Assembly: GCF_023065955.2 (NCBI RefSeq)
Contig: NW_026622875.1
Span: 10,642,501 to 10,706,500 of the forward strand
Source: Ursus arctos
Taxonomy: Eukaryota > Chordata > Mammalia > Carnivora > Ursidae
DNA length: 64,000 nucleotides
Direction of reading: 5' to 3'
In this document: in pieces, positions 1 through 11,425 of the stretch
Position numbering within the stretch: the stretch's first letter is position 1
Layout of the letters: each line of letters opens with the position of its first letter
The notes under the pieces: generated by a model
What the model was told of the DNA's origin: nothing
What the model saw: the letters and a program-made list of their open reading frames with translations, nothing else
Database searches by the model: none
Position numbers and translations under genes: made by a program

Positions 1-149
1 TTTGTAACTATCATTTGTTATATAGGGCTGTTAAAATATAAAAAAATAAATTTTAAACAGCAATACTTTTGAATGATGATCTTATTTTTTCTGCTTTAGA
101 AGTTAAAATATGGAATCTAAAAAATCTACAAGGTCAATGTTGCAGATTC

Positions 150-305
150 ATTCATTCATCCACACATTTATTCATTCAACAAGTATTTTTTGAGGGCCCA
201 CCATGTGTCAGGCACTGGTATAGATGGTAGAGAAAATAAAGACCCACAGGGAAATGTTCCTTTCCCTGGAGGAGATTCCATTCTACATGGATTTGATAAA
301 AATAC
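150..305 (-). repeat. L2 LINE 3' end, antisense
   Basis: The sequence reads ATTCATTCAACAAGTATTT followed by a variant of the CCTACTATGTGCCAGGCACTG signature, then a gap-rich match to the antisense L2 tail (GAGAAAATAAAGACCCA...). This is the reverse complement of the L2 3' terminus. It is heavily diverged, as expected for this ancient family. Confidence 0.6.
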
Positions 306-387
306 CATGCAGTTCCATTCTCCAGAAGAAAACGGACAGCTGCAGAACTTTGCAAATGTTTCATTACTGTGTTTGCACAAAACATTG

Positions 388-765
388 TATTAATTTCCTA
401 GGGCTGCTGTAACAAATCACTGCAAACTTAAGACAGTTTAAAACAACAGAAATCTATTGTCTCATATTTCTGGAGGACAGAAGTTCAAAGTCAAGGTGTC
501 AGCAGGGCCATCCTTTCTTGGTTTACAATAGAATAACTCTTAAGTGCTATCTCCTTCACATGGCCATCTTCCCTCTATGTGAGTCTGTGTTCAAATTTCT
601 TTTCTCAAAAGGATACCCCAGTCACTGGATTAGGGTCCACCTATATCCATTATGACTTCATTTTAGTTTATGTTTGAAAAGACCCTATTTCCAAATAACA
701 TCATATTCACAAGGTACAGATGGATATAAATTTTGGAGGGGACACATTAGTCAACCTAGTACAAA
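388..765 (+). repeat. Old interspersed repeat (GGGCTGCTGTAACAAA family)
   Basis: It starts TTAATTTCCTAGGGCTGCTG, continues through AAACAACAGAAAT, TCTGGAGGACAGAAG and CCTATTTCCAAATAACATCA, and ends GGAGGGGACACATTAGTCAAC. A second copy of the same family lies at 14560-14990 on the same strand. The family is a well-known mammalian repeat but I cannot name it with certainty. Confidence 0.6.
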
Positions 766-2274
766 GATGAAGATAAATTAAATCAATAAAAATAGGGTTT
801 TTTGTTTTATCTCCTCAAAATTAATGTTAATTTTCACTTAAGATTTAATGCTTTTAGTTTCATTTTGAAATTATTCTTCAACTTTTTGAATGGCTTTCAA
901 ATCTGTGGATTATACTGCAGTTTGTAACTCAAATTACATAATTTTTTTTTTCCTGAAGTGGGATTCTTTATTTGAACTTAACATATACATTGACAGATTT
1001 TTGGACTCAAATATTTTTAATAGTTTTTGCAGTAAAATTAGTGAGGAGAATCTGACTCATTACAGACCCTGGTCACTTTATTTTGTTTGCTGAGGATCAG
1101 ATGATCCTTTTCCTTTCTGATAATTTAAAATATTTATTTTTCTTATCGAAAGTGCCATCTGCTACTCTTTAAAAATTTGAACAGAAAATAAACTCTACCC
1201 CAATTGGGATTTTTATTCTAAACAATCAAACTATCACGGCAAAATTTTGAGACAGTCCCCTGCACCCACCTTGTCTCCTCACTCCAAACCTAAAAATATC
1301 ACAAACCCCAAATGCAGAGTGTTGATTCACAAACCCCAAATGCAGCACAAACTCCAAACTGACTACCAAACTGAACTCTGAGCTATCATCACAGACAACA
1401 CACACTCAGTACCCTACCCCACTCCCTGGATGCCCTTCTAGTAATATTTTGCACTCTCTGCCTCCTCTATTACCTAATAAACTTCCACAAGCAAAATCAT
1501 CATCATCATCGAACAATTTAGATATATAAAACATAAAAGTTAAAGTCCTCCCCCCATCCAGTTTCAGAGGAAATAATTGTTTGTAATGCAGCCTTTCAGA
1601 TCTTTTCTGTGCCTAGTATATGTGTGCTGTTTGTCCATACATCTTTTATTCCTACACATGTATAATTTGCTGAGCTGTTTTCTCGTAGATGTTTTTCTAG
1701 AAGAAAATTGGATCATACTTTACATATGTTTTGCAACTTGCTATTATCACTCAAAATGTATTGAAATTATTTTATCCAGGCAGAACTTATAGCTTTACTT
1801 CATTCTTTCAAGTACATTTTCCAGTACATTTAGGTTATTTCTATTCAGGGACTTACAACAGTGCTGAAATAAACGATAGTACGTGTTGATATTTGATGGT
1901 GGAACTGACTTACAGAAATAGGATTGCTGGTAAATATATGTAGTTTTATTTTCAAATCAAATAAATCAAAATGTATTCTAAAGATAGGTCCAGATACAAA
2001 ATGCCCAAGGCAAATAGGGTGACCAGCTATCCTGGTTTTTCTGGAACTGAGATGCAAGAATTTCAGTGCTAAAGCTGGCACAGTTACAGGCAAACAGGAA
2101 GACTGATCATCTTAAATTGGCAAAATACCAGGAGCCCTCATGCCAATCCCCCTGTAAAGACACATTTAAGGCAATCCAGTTAGTAACTCAGCTTTTTAGG
2201 TAATTGGCACATGTATAAAAAGTGTCTGTTAACCAACTTCCTTCCCCTTCTTTTTCTGGACTACAACATTTCTT

Positions 2275-2462
2275 TAGTTAGAGATTGCAAACCTTACAAC
2301 ACAACAGAATCACTTAGACAGCTTGTTAAAATAGATTGCTGGAACCCACCCCCAAAGTTTCTAATTCAGTAGGTCTGGGATAGGGCTCAAAAATCCGCAT
2401 TTCTTACAAGTTATCAGGTAATGCTGATGACACTAGTCTGGGGACCAAGCTTTGAGAACATT
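2275..2462 (+). mobile_element. hAT-Charlie relic (MER5/MER20 group)
   Basis: It contains ACAGAATCACTTAGACAGC, TTGTTAAAATAGATTGCTGG, TAATTCAGTAGGTCTGGGAT and the terminal TTTGAGAACATTG. Together these follow the MER5/MER20 non-autonomous hAT consensus in sense orientation. No coding capacity. Confidence 0.65.
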
Positions 2463-3315
2463 GCTCCAAAAGTTTGGTATCTTCTGAGACTAACATGTAA
2501 TCAAAAAAGAAAGCAAATCAACTGGAAGTATGAAGATGTGAATCAATAATATAAAATATAGGCCATTATAAGATTTAGTCTGTTTTCTCTCATTTCTTAA
2601 GCACTTATCAGTGGTGAGTACAGATTTTTAAAAATCTTAACATACGAAGTTTTAAATAAAATATAAAAGGTTCTAACCTTCAAGAAAGTTTTTGCAGAGA
2701 TGTGGGGGAGTTCTCTGTTATTGGATTTACTTTAATGACTGTGATTTCTTCGTGGAAAAGTAGGCACAGTGTAGCAGCATTCTGGGGAAATTTGGTTCCT
2801 CTTCTGAATGCTCAAACCTAGCAGCTGAAATATACTTTATACTTAATCTGAATCATAGTTTCACAATTATCACTCTCTGTGACACACTAAACAAGAAAAA
2901 AAAGTGCATTTTGATAACACAGTCTGCATTTCTTTCAAACTTTTTAATGTGACAAAACCATAAAAGCAATTCCAGATTATAAATAAGCATTCAATTTTAT
3001 GCCCACATTCTGCCTTTGGAAGCATCTACTGCTGCCCCCATCAATACACAAATTTGGCCTTAAACTAGGGGAATATGTCCTTTATCTTCAAAGAAAGGTT
3101 TCTGACTGTCCTCATGCAGATGTTATATTTGACTTGGGAGAAACTGAACTATATTGCTTTGATGGCAAAATTTAAATCCCATTGCTAAAGGTTTCTAGGG
3201 AAATGGGTCTGAAATAGAAAAAAAACTCTATCATATTGATGAATAAAATGAATTTCTAAATGGCCTAATTTCAGAAACTAGTTTTCAATAGTAACAATTT
3301 TGTTTTTATCCCCAG

Positions 3316-3888
3316 CGCACTGGTGGTGCCCTTGCCATTCCCTTGTGCGCATTCCAGGGGACTGTGTCTCTCCAAGCGCCTACAGGGAAAACCCTCTCTC
3401 TTTCTACCTATGAGGTAAGTGCAGAAGGACAAAAAATAACCCCAGCCTCTAAGAAAATAGAAGTCTATCGATCCAAAAGTGTTGGCCACGAACCAAACTC
3501 AGAAGATTCTCCCTCCACATTTGCCGACACCAGTGTGAAAATACACTTGGAAGTTCTTGAAATTTGTGATAATGAAGAAGCCTTGGACACTGTGTCAATT
3601 ATTAGCAACATCAGCCAGTCCTCCACACAGGTCAGATCTCCATCCCTACGCTACTCACGGAAAGAAAACAGATTTGTTTCTTGTGATTTAGGGGAAACAG
3701 CCTCATACTCTCTCTTTTTACCCGCGAGTAATCCCGATGGTGATATCAACATCTCCATTCCGGACACTGTTGAAGCACACAGGCAGAACAGTAAAAGGCA
3801 GCATCAAGAGAAGGATAGCTACCAGGAGGAAATCCAGTTGTTAAATAAAGCTTACAGAAAAAGAGAGGAAGAAAGCAAGGGTAACTAG
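3316..3888 (+). CDS. GPR149: GPR149, final coding exon (cytoplasmic C-terminal tail)
   Basis: GPR149 is an orphan class A G-protein-coupled receptor reported mainly from brain and ovary/oocyte; its ligand is unknown. The exon follows the acceptor TTTATCCCCAG at 3315 and stays open for 190 codons to TAG at 3886-3888. It begins [20 protein letters not shown] and ends [14 protein letters not shown], matching what I recall of the mammalian GPR149 C-terminus almost residue for residue. No transmembrane segment is present. The product is Ser/Thr-rich with a highly charged end, as expected for an intracellular tail. The seven-helix part lies upstream, outside the window. No frameshift or premature stop is seen. 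The ORF's first ATG-like start at 3343 is a TTG codon inside the exon and not a real start. The phase of the exon's first base rests on homology. Confidence 0.93.
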   Translation, partial: RTGGALAIPLCAFQGTVSLQAPTGKTLSLSTYEVSAEGQKITPASKKIEVYRSKSVGHEPNSEDSPSTFADTSVKIHLEVLEICDNEEALDTVSIISNISQSSTQVRSPSLRYSRKENRFVSCDLGETASYSLFLPASNPDGDINISIPDTVEAHRQNSKRQHQEKDSYQEEIQLLNKAYRKREEESKGN

Positions 3889-3908
3889 TGATCATTTGGT
3901 CTAATAAA

Positions 3909-3995
3909 GCAAGAATGGGTCTGCAAGTTCCAACTGCTAAACTAACACTAGAGGCAAGAATGGGTCTGCAAGTTCAAACTGCTAAACTAACACTG
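3909..3995 (+). repeat. 45-bp tandem duplication just after the GPR149 stop
   Basis: The unit starting GCAAGAATGGGTCTGCAAGT at 3909 recurs at 3954 with a 45-bp period. The copies share about 42 bp and differ by one clear substitution (TTCCAAC versus TTCAAAC). The near identity suggests a recent local duplication in the proximal 3' UTR. Confidence 0.9.
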
Positions 3996-5618
3996 TTGTT
4001 CTGAGGTTATTTTACTTCCTTTACTACTTGTTGGTTTACATAAGCATTACAGATTTAGTAGTTAACTGTTTCTAGGGCAAGCAGCTGGAACTAGCGTAAA
4101 CACTTAAGTGCTTTTGATGTATTACCTGTAGATCACACACTGTGGTAATTAAAAGATCTGTTTCTTATCTAATTCCTAAAGCTGTTTTCTAGATTAAATA
4201 TCGGCCTCTTTTACTAATGTTTTTGCCTGTTGGTCATCCTCAGAGTAAACAAAAAATTGCATAAATTCAATGAATATATTGTTCACGTGCTCATGTTTCA
4301 ACACATAAAGCTGGCCTTTATTGCAAGGGGTAAGAAGATATTTTGCGAATGGAAGAAATGTAGCCAAACTCGGAGTTGTATTTAAAGAGACTTTCCTACA
4401 CGTGCCTGGCAAAACAAGCTTATTACAGTTACTGCTTTAGCTTTACACCCATGTCTAAGAAATATATTTTCATATAAAATGGCAAACTAACTAGCTTCCA
4501 ACTTTGAAACATGCATGCCCATAGTCTGTAAATAGTTGTTCCTTCATTTCTATAAAGTACAAATCGCTTACTAAATGTTTTTCTTCCTTTCTCTCTTAAA
4601 TGTATTTTCCTTTCATCTTTTCATTATGTCAAGACTTCCCCTGAAACAAAATGTTGTGTGTTACAAGTGGAATTAGTAGTCCATAACTCAAACATTATTG
4701 GAAAAGGTTGTAAATGTACACATTATCATTTCTAGAATTGTTTAATTTGAATGGAAATTGGGGAAAAGTACTGCCAGATTAAGTTCTGTGAGGTATGCTC
4801 AATTAGATTAACAAAGTTCTGGGTAAAGCAGAGGAAAATCCACTCAGTAAAAAAATCAAAGTGTGTTTCTAAAGCCGCAGATTTGGCGAATTTTCTTAGC
4901 CATTCTTGAAGTACAGAAAATTTGTATATTGTTCTAATTTTAGGTGCTTTTTAGTTTTTTTCTCAAAGGCATGTGTATCTCAAGCAAATTCAATATATTT
5001 TATTAAATGAGTGTAAGGTATACATTTCAACACCAATTTTAAAATGTGTTACATTGCAAAAATGCAGGAATCACCTTGTCAGAATATTAGTAATGTATAT
5101 TTCAAAAATTATGAAGTGATTTTACTTCAAAATGCTTTATTCTGATTTTTCTTTAAACATACATTAAATGTGTTATTTAAATGTTTATTTTCCAAAGTTA
5201 TTGGGTTGACATTTTACATGGTATTTGACTTTGTGCACCACCACACCTCACTCACATATCTTATTTACTACTTACAGACTGGGTGAATTATTTTTTAAAT
5301 GATTTATTTTGGTTTCTATTTTATTATACTGAATCAGAATTCTAAATAACTTGATATGGGCTTTCAGATGGTTTCATCTTCAGAAGATCTTTTTTTTTTT
5401 TTTTTGCCATCAAGAACTCATTTTCAAAGCAATTATTTCAAAGGACTTTATCTCTAATCTCTCAATGTCTCCTCTTCTAAGCTTGGGAAGCAAAGGTAAC
5501 GGCATTAGTAAAGTTTGTAAAACAAACCTCAAATAATGCATAACATACAAATTCAAATTCAAATATATTTTATTTAATAGGATTTTTATATCCCTAAAAT
5601 TGATGGCTATTTTATTTC

Positions 5619-5814
5619 TTTAAAAGATTTATTAATTTTAGAAAGAGAGCAGGGGGAGGGGTAGAGGGAGAAAGAGAGAATCCTGAAGGAGACTCCCCAC
5701 CGAGCTCAGAGCCCAACTCTGCTGTAAGCTGGGCTGGATCCCAGGACCCTAAGATCATGACCGAGCTGAAATCAAGAGCCAGCTGCTTAACGGACTGAGC
5801 CACCCAGGTGCCCC
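5619..5814 (-). mobile_element. SINEC (Can-SINE), antisense
   Basis: The element reads TTTAAAAGATTTATT at the left and GACTGAGCCACCCAGGTGCCCC at the right, the reverse complement of a Can-SINE with its tRNA-derived head on the right. Flanks share GGCTATTTTA-like duplications. It is an older, diverged copy. Confidence 0.9.
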
Positions 5815-6337
5815 ATTATGGAGGGCTATTTTAACACAATGACAAATGGCCTGATCAATCAAATACTATAAATTAATGGCACTGAATGCCTGTTCCAAAA
5901 GCAAAAGCTGAATATTCTAATAATGCTTTGTAAAAGGTAAGCTTTGATATATCAAGTTTAGATGTGTAATTTTATGAAAGAGAAAGATGATTTTGTTGCT
6001 TTAAAGTACAATTTTTGGCAGCAAGGAAATTAGAAACAGAATCATAATAAAACTGAAGAAAATAATAAAGATTTCAATAGAAATAAATCCTTTATAACTG
6101 GCACAGCTCTTTAATGCATAGGAGAAGATTATGGAAATCAAGATTTAAAGAGCACAAGAACTGGACTGGAAGACTGTAATACTCCTTTCCCCTCCTGTGT
6201 ACTATTTTATTTTCACTGGACTTGGGCCTATGCTGGGAGAACTGGAAAAAAAAAAACTAAGATATTCCCATTTAACTGCCCTTAGCTGTTGAATTAACCA
6301 TACACTGGATACACTTAAAAGTTCTGCTGGATTAGGT

Positions 6338-6411
6338 AGGGATGCCTGGGTGGCTCAGTCCGTTAAGCATCTGCCTTTGGCTCAGGTCAGGGTCCTGGGA
6401 TTGAGTCCCAT
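6338..6411 (+). mobile_element. SINEC head fragment
   Basis: Only the tRNA-derived part is present: GGGATGCCTGGGTGGCTCAG through GGGTCCTGGGATTGAGTCCC. The CT-rich region and A-tail are absent, so the copy is 3'-truncated or deleted. Confidence 0.85.
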
Positions 6412-6954
6412 ATTGTCATCGTGTCTATAGGGGATATGACTAAGCATGAATGGCTCCTCCGAATCCTTGTTTAGAAAGAGTAAGGGTAAGTAAGCTACAT
6501 CAGTATAAAGTCTACTTACTCTTTAAAGTGATTATGATTGTAAAAATGTGTTTCTGATATAGGAAATACCCATACAGAAATCTTCTGCTATATTTAAATA
6601 GCTTACCCTGTTATATTTTATTAGCAGTAAGTACTATATTTCATATAGTTGATTTCTTTTCTCCATAAACTGATGAATCTGAAGATGAAAACTACTTATT
6701 ATCTAATAAAAATATCACCATCTGGTGGTGACTCCTACAAACTGAAAAGACATAATATCTACGACTCCCAGTTAATATAAAAAAATGTATCATTCCAAAG
6801 AGTTGTGACTGGCAGAGGCAGCCATTTTGAAGACCACAGCATTATTCAGAATATAATAAAAACCATTTAGTTATACATTATTTGGAAGCTTTTTGTCAAC
6901 ATGGTTCTTTACTACTAGATTTCATTAGATTTTCTCTTAGTTTCTTATTATATT

Positions 6955-7060
6955 CAACTACTTCCATTAATTTATTCATTATAACATTTAATGAATGCCT
7001 ACTATATGCCAGAAATTGTTCTAGGTACTTAGGATCATGACTGTGAACAAAAACAAAACA
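6955..7060 (-). repeat. L2 LINE 3' end, antisense
   Basis: AATGAATGCCTACTATATGCCAG followed by TGTTCTAGGTACTTAGGATCATGACTGTGAACAAAAACA matches the antisense L2 tail. The L2 sequence at 7850-8345 may be part of the same original insertion, split by the LTR-like segment between them. Confidence 0.55.
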
Positions 7061-7104
7061 CACACTGACACACATATGAAATGAGTTTGAGCCAACTGCA
7101 AATT

Positions 7105-7715
7105 TAGAGAACACAGGCCACACAAGACTTCCCTCACTTCCGATACCAACTGCAAGTTTAGGATATCCCTTAAACCACTATAAGTTTCCATAATTCCCTA
7201 GAAGGACCCACAGAACTTACAGAAAGCTGTATTCTCACAGTTATAGTGCATTACAGGGAAAGGATTTAGGCTAAAATCAGCCAAGAGAAGAAGCACATAC
7301 AACAGAATCCAGAAAAAGTCTAAATGTGGAACATCTGTTGTCTGCTCCCCATGGAGTCATAGACAGCATTATCTTTCCAGACATCAATGTAAGACAACAT
7401 ATAAGGAGTACTGCCAAGAAGGAAAGCTCATTTGAATCTTGGTGTTCGGAGTCTTTGTTGGGACTCCATCATGGTAGGAGTAGTGGTAAGCATGGTTCAC
7501 TGCTCACATGACTGATTTCCAGCTCCTAAAGAAGTCAAGTTGAGAAGGAATAACACAAAGCCCCTACCCTAAAGCACACTGTTACTACTTGGCTGATCCA
7601 TGGTCCCAGACAAACAAAGTCACTCTTACAAAGTGACATGCTTCGGGGGCCTACAGGCAACCTCCCCAAAAGGGGAGAGACCTCTTTTTGCACGGGGTTA
7701 AGGTCCACACTATAC
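7105..7715 (+). mobile_element. Ancient LTR-like repeat (probable solo LTR, class unresolved)
   Basis: The stretch runs from an ACTTCCCTCACTTCC-like start through AGAAGGACCCACAGAACTTA and GGAAAGCTCATTTGAATCTTGG to CCCCAAAAGGGGAGAGACCT and a GGGTTAAGG end. I recognise this order of landmarks from an old mammalian LTR family but cannot name it. No internal retroviral coding sequence adjoins it. Orientation is uncertain. Confidence 0.45.
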
Positions 7716-7849
7716 ATTTACACACCATACGTGTGTACATGTATGTATCTCAGGTAATGCTAAATGTATTGACAGAATGTAGGTAGCAGAGGTAATAAAA
7801 ATGATAAGAAAAAAATGAAAATAACGGGACAATGATGGAAGGAGTGCTT

Positions 7850-8345
7850 TTTCAAATACTTTAGTTAGGAAAGGCTTCACTGATAAGGTAATATTTCATC
7901 AGTCAAATAAAATGATAAAACATACTATGTATCTAGGGAAATCATAGTTCTAGCAAAGGTAACATCAAGTTCCCAGAAGTGGAAGTATGCCTTTTGTATT
8001 TTGTGAAACCATTGAGGAGCTCAATGTAAATGCAGACAAGTGTGAAAGAGAAAAAGTGATTGGAAATAAAGACAGATAAGGGCAGGGAGAGGCAGATTAT
8101 TAGTGCCTTGCAGACCAGGTACAGACTTTGAATCTTATTCTAAATGAGGTGGGAAGTGATCAGAGGGTTCTGAGCAAAGGAATGACACGTTTGAATACAA
8201 AATCGCTGTCTACTGCTGTCAAGGAGAAAAGACTATGCAAGTACAAATATGATTACAGAAGAAACAGGAGGCTTTTTAGCATCTGAGTTAGAGATGATAT
8301 TTGCTAGGATTAGGGTGATAGGAGTGGAGATGCTGATGGTATTGT
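7850..8345 (-). repeat. L2 LINE, antisense
   Basis: AGGAAAGGCTTCACTGATAA, TTAGTGCCTTGCAGACCAGG, TTGAATCTTATTCTAAATGA, GGGTTCTGAGCAAAGGAATGACA and ATTAGGGTGATAGGAGTGGAGATG follow the reverse complement of the L2 ORF2 end and 3' UTR in the right order. Confidence 0.65.
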
Positions 8346-10230
8346 ATTCTGATTCAATAAATAGGAAGGATTTCCCTCGTAACTAAATAAATTACACACT
8401 TCTTAAATATTTTTCTATGGAGCCGGTAACTTAAGGAAAAAAATTACCTCTGGCATCTATTTTTTGTTAATACCTTGGAAAATCCCAATGTTTCTAATGT
8501 CTTCTATATATCACAGACGCTAGAAGCCTGAAAACTATATTTTCCATTCTCTCTTGCCGGCAAGTTTTATTTCAGGTTTAGCATCTGCCAGAGAGAGGCA
8601 TCTGTGCGAGATTTGGAAGACAGAGTTGAAGAAAAGCAGCAGCAGTGAAATGAATGTTCCTTACCAGTTGAGGCTTTCTCCTCTAAGATATAGTTCAGGG
8701 GTCTATCTATCTCTTTCTATCTTGCAGTTCCACCTTTTCATTTATGATCATTACCCTCATCTGTATTAAGCTGGCAGGAGGAGAAAGGGCCTGGAGGATC
8801 CTGCAAGGACTCCTCCAGGAATGGCCTGGAAAAGCAGCGCCTCAGCCACTGCAGCTTCTGCTACATTGGAGACATCTCAGTATACAGCCATCCCTAACTT
8901 CAAAAGAGACTGAGATATATATCTATCGGAGCACAGGAAGAAGACACCTAAATTTGGTGAACAGCTAGCAGCCAGTCTCTGCCACATGCTATGACCCCAA
9001 CTAGATAATCATACACCATACTATAAAAGAACGTAAATGGTGCCCCCCCCCCACGGTGTCGTCAGATGCATACCATAATCCAAGAATGGTACATCTTCCC
9101 AAGTTTGAGTTATTTGGCCTTGACTCTAGACCTTCTATACTGTTCCAAACCTAGGTCAATTTGTTTATATGATCTCATCTCCAGTTACAATACAAAGAAA
9201 AATCATATTTGTATGTCTTTCCCAAAGTCTTGGGATCTCAGCTTCAAAATGCATAAAGAATACATGAACAAACATTGACATATACAAACACACAAGTTCT
9301 TCTCAAGAATAAGCAGGAACTTGCTGCCATTGGGCAGTCAAAATCCCAGTACAAAATGACCACAAATGACAATCTTTTGCAATATTATGCAGAACAATTT
9401 AGATTCCTGGATTCACATCCTCTTGAAACACTTTATTACAGAGGAAAATCTTTACCTTCACATAAGCATAGTCTCACTGAGTAATTTTTCCGGAAAAAAA
9501 GAAAAAAAAATATCTAGGAAGCAAATTTTAGTTTCTACCACTTGGCAGAAATACAATTCCCAGAAGCTTTAAAATGTGAGGGTCAAAAAATATTAGGGTT
9601 TGGACAAATTCATGGTCACCTGGTTACAGTAGTAAAGACACATATCTACTTGCTTAATAGAAGCCTTAAGACTTGACATTTTCATTATTTAGAAGAAAAT
9701 TCATTGATTAAAAATTTTTTTCACAGTACTCATTCACATCTTTTTTCTAAATTCCCAGATTGTCTGCTTACATTAGACAGAGAAAAATCCACTAATTTAA
9801 TGAGATTAAGTAGTTTTCAAGGGAAAGAATGTTATGCAAGATGCTCAAGAAAATCTTTATAATATGGATCCTGGAATCCATTTTTTTTTTCTTTTCATGA
9901 GAAACAGATGGAATTAGCAGACAGTGACAATAATTCATTGTTACGATGACAAAATGTCTGGTTTGCCTGGGATAGTCCCAATTTACAACTGTTTTTCTGG
10001 CAAAACAATTAATAGCATCCTCTTTAAATTTACGGACTTGGAAAATAAATTACACAATCACTCTATAGTTGTGAAGCAAGTTATATCTAATCTATATGTT
10101 TCTTTTCCCAAAACACAGGATGCGTACGTTAACTAAAAAGGAAACTAGGTAATGCCTATTCACTTCCTGCTAAAAGTACCTCATTTGCTTTTTATATTTC
10201 TATTAGAGCATTTTAAAAAATTATCTTTCA

Positions 10231-10425
10231 GGGGCGCCTAGGTGGCTCAGTTGTTAGGCGTCTGCCTTCGGCTCAGGGTTTGATCCCGGCGTTCTGGGAC
10301 CGAGCCCCACATCAGGCTCCTCCGCTGGGAGCCTGCTTCTTCTCCCACTCCCCCTGCTTATGTTCCCTCTCTTGCTGGCTGTCTCTCTCTCTGTCAAATA
10401 AATAAACAAAATCTTTTTTAAAAAA
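10231..10425 (+). mobile_element. SINEC, bear-like subtype, sense
   Basis: Full-length copy from GGGGCGCCTAGGTGGCTCAG to AAATAAATAAACAAAATC and the A-tail, containing the CGGCGTTCTGGGACCGAGCC variant. Flanking AAAAAATT(A)TCTTTCA repeats mark the target-site duplication. Confidence 0.93.
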
Positions 10426-11312
10426 TTCTTTCAGTATTTTGAGTGAAATAAGAAAATTATGATTGGATATCATCAAGACCTACCCTGAAAGAAGGTAATA
10501 AAAGGAGGACAAGTATGTCATGCTTTCAGAAACTTAACTTAAAGGTGAGGACCCCCCCACTCCTACTGCTACCTGTAAAATCCCCCAGATCACAAAGAAA
10601 GCAGTGCCTCTGGAGCCATTGAATGTTTGGACAATTAAATTCAAAGAGGAGGCTGAAAGCAGATAATATCTGCATTTGATAGAGAATAAAGGGACAGAAA
10701 ATTCTCTGATTGATCTCTGCCTCTTATTGAAATATTTACAGTTCACTGCAACTAAAAGCATCAAAGTATGCTCTGGACCAGAGCACTGATTATGCAAATT
10801 TCTCTACTCTTCTCCATCCTACTCTCTGCACCAAGAGACCAACTTGCACCAACCATGTAAACAGACAGAAGCAAATTCTCTCTGCTTGCCACTCGGTTTG
10901 GCCAATGGGGACTTCCAACAAGAGATCAGAGACAAGGAAGAGGGTAAGGCCAGGATATTTATTCCTCCTTCCCTGAAAAATCACCTTGGACTGGATCTTA
11001 CCCTTACCAGCAGACACTGCATCTTATAGAAAGCTGACTCTATACCATTTTCTTTCAGGATGCTGGTACTCACTCCCTTTTTTCATCCACCTTTGGCCTA
11101 GAAATAGTTACATCTCTGTTGCTACTAACTTCAGCTTAATGAAATCTTTTATAATCCCTTTAAAAGATCTTTGGTACTTGTATACATACTTTTAACATGT
11201 ATATATATAAATGTTCCCTGAATTACCTTGTTTTAAGATTGCTATTTTCTATAGAGACTCTACCTGACATATCCACAATCTATAACCTTTCAAGTGTGTA
11301 AATACCTTGGCT

Positions 11313-11425
11313 GTACAGTGGAAAGAGCATTGGGCTAGGAATCAGAAGGCTTAGTTTCAACCTCTGATTCTGATTCTGACCCTACCACTGTTTGATCTAC
11401 ACTTACTCTGCAGAGCTCAGTTATT
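11313..11425 (+). repeat. MIR SINE relic
   Basis: GTACAGTGGAAAGAGCATTGGGCTAGGAATCAGAAGGC followed by CTGATTCTGACCCTACCACTG follows the MIR core in sense orientation. Divergence is high. Confidence 0.6.

Larger units (their letters stand above)
1..3315 (+). other. GPR149: Last intron of GPR149 (3' part)
   Basis: This is non-coding sequence upstream of the final GPR149 exon, ending in the acceptor TTTATCCCCAG. It contains an L2 3' end, an old unnamed interspersed repeat and a MER5/MER20-type relic, listed separately. The remainder (about 770-2270 and 2465-3300) is AT-rich sequence with no recognisable gene. Part of 1560-1870 looks like an old repeat that I cannot name. Confidence 0.8.

Noticed and set aside
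1301..1346. Repeated ACAAACCCCAAATGCAG, a possible CRISPR-like array
   Set aside because: Only two copies about 31 bp apart in a mammalian intron; a local duplication, not an array.
3903..3908. AATAAA as the GPR149 polyadenylation signal
   Set aside because: It lies only 15 bp after the stop with no clear downstream GU-rich element; it may be chance in AT-rich DNA, so the true 3' end is left open.
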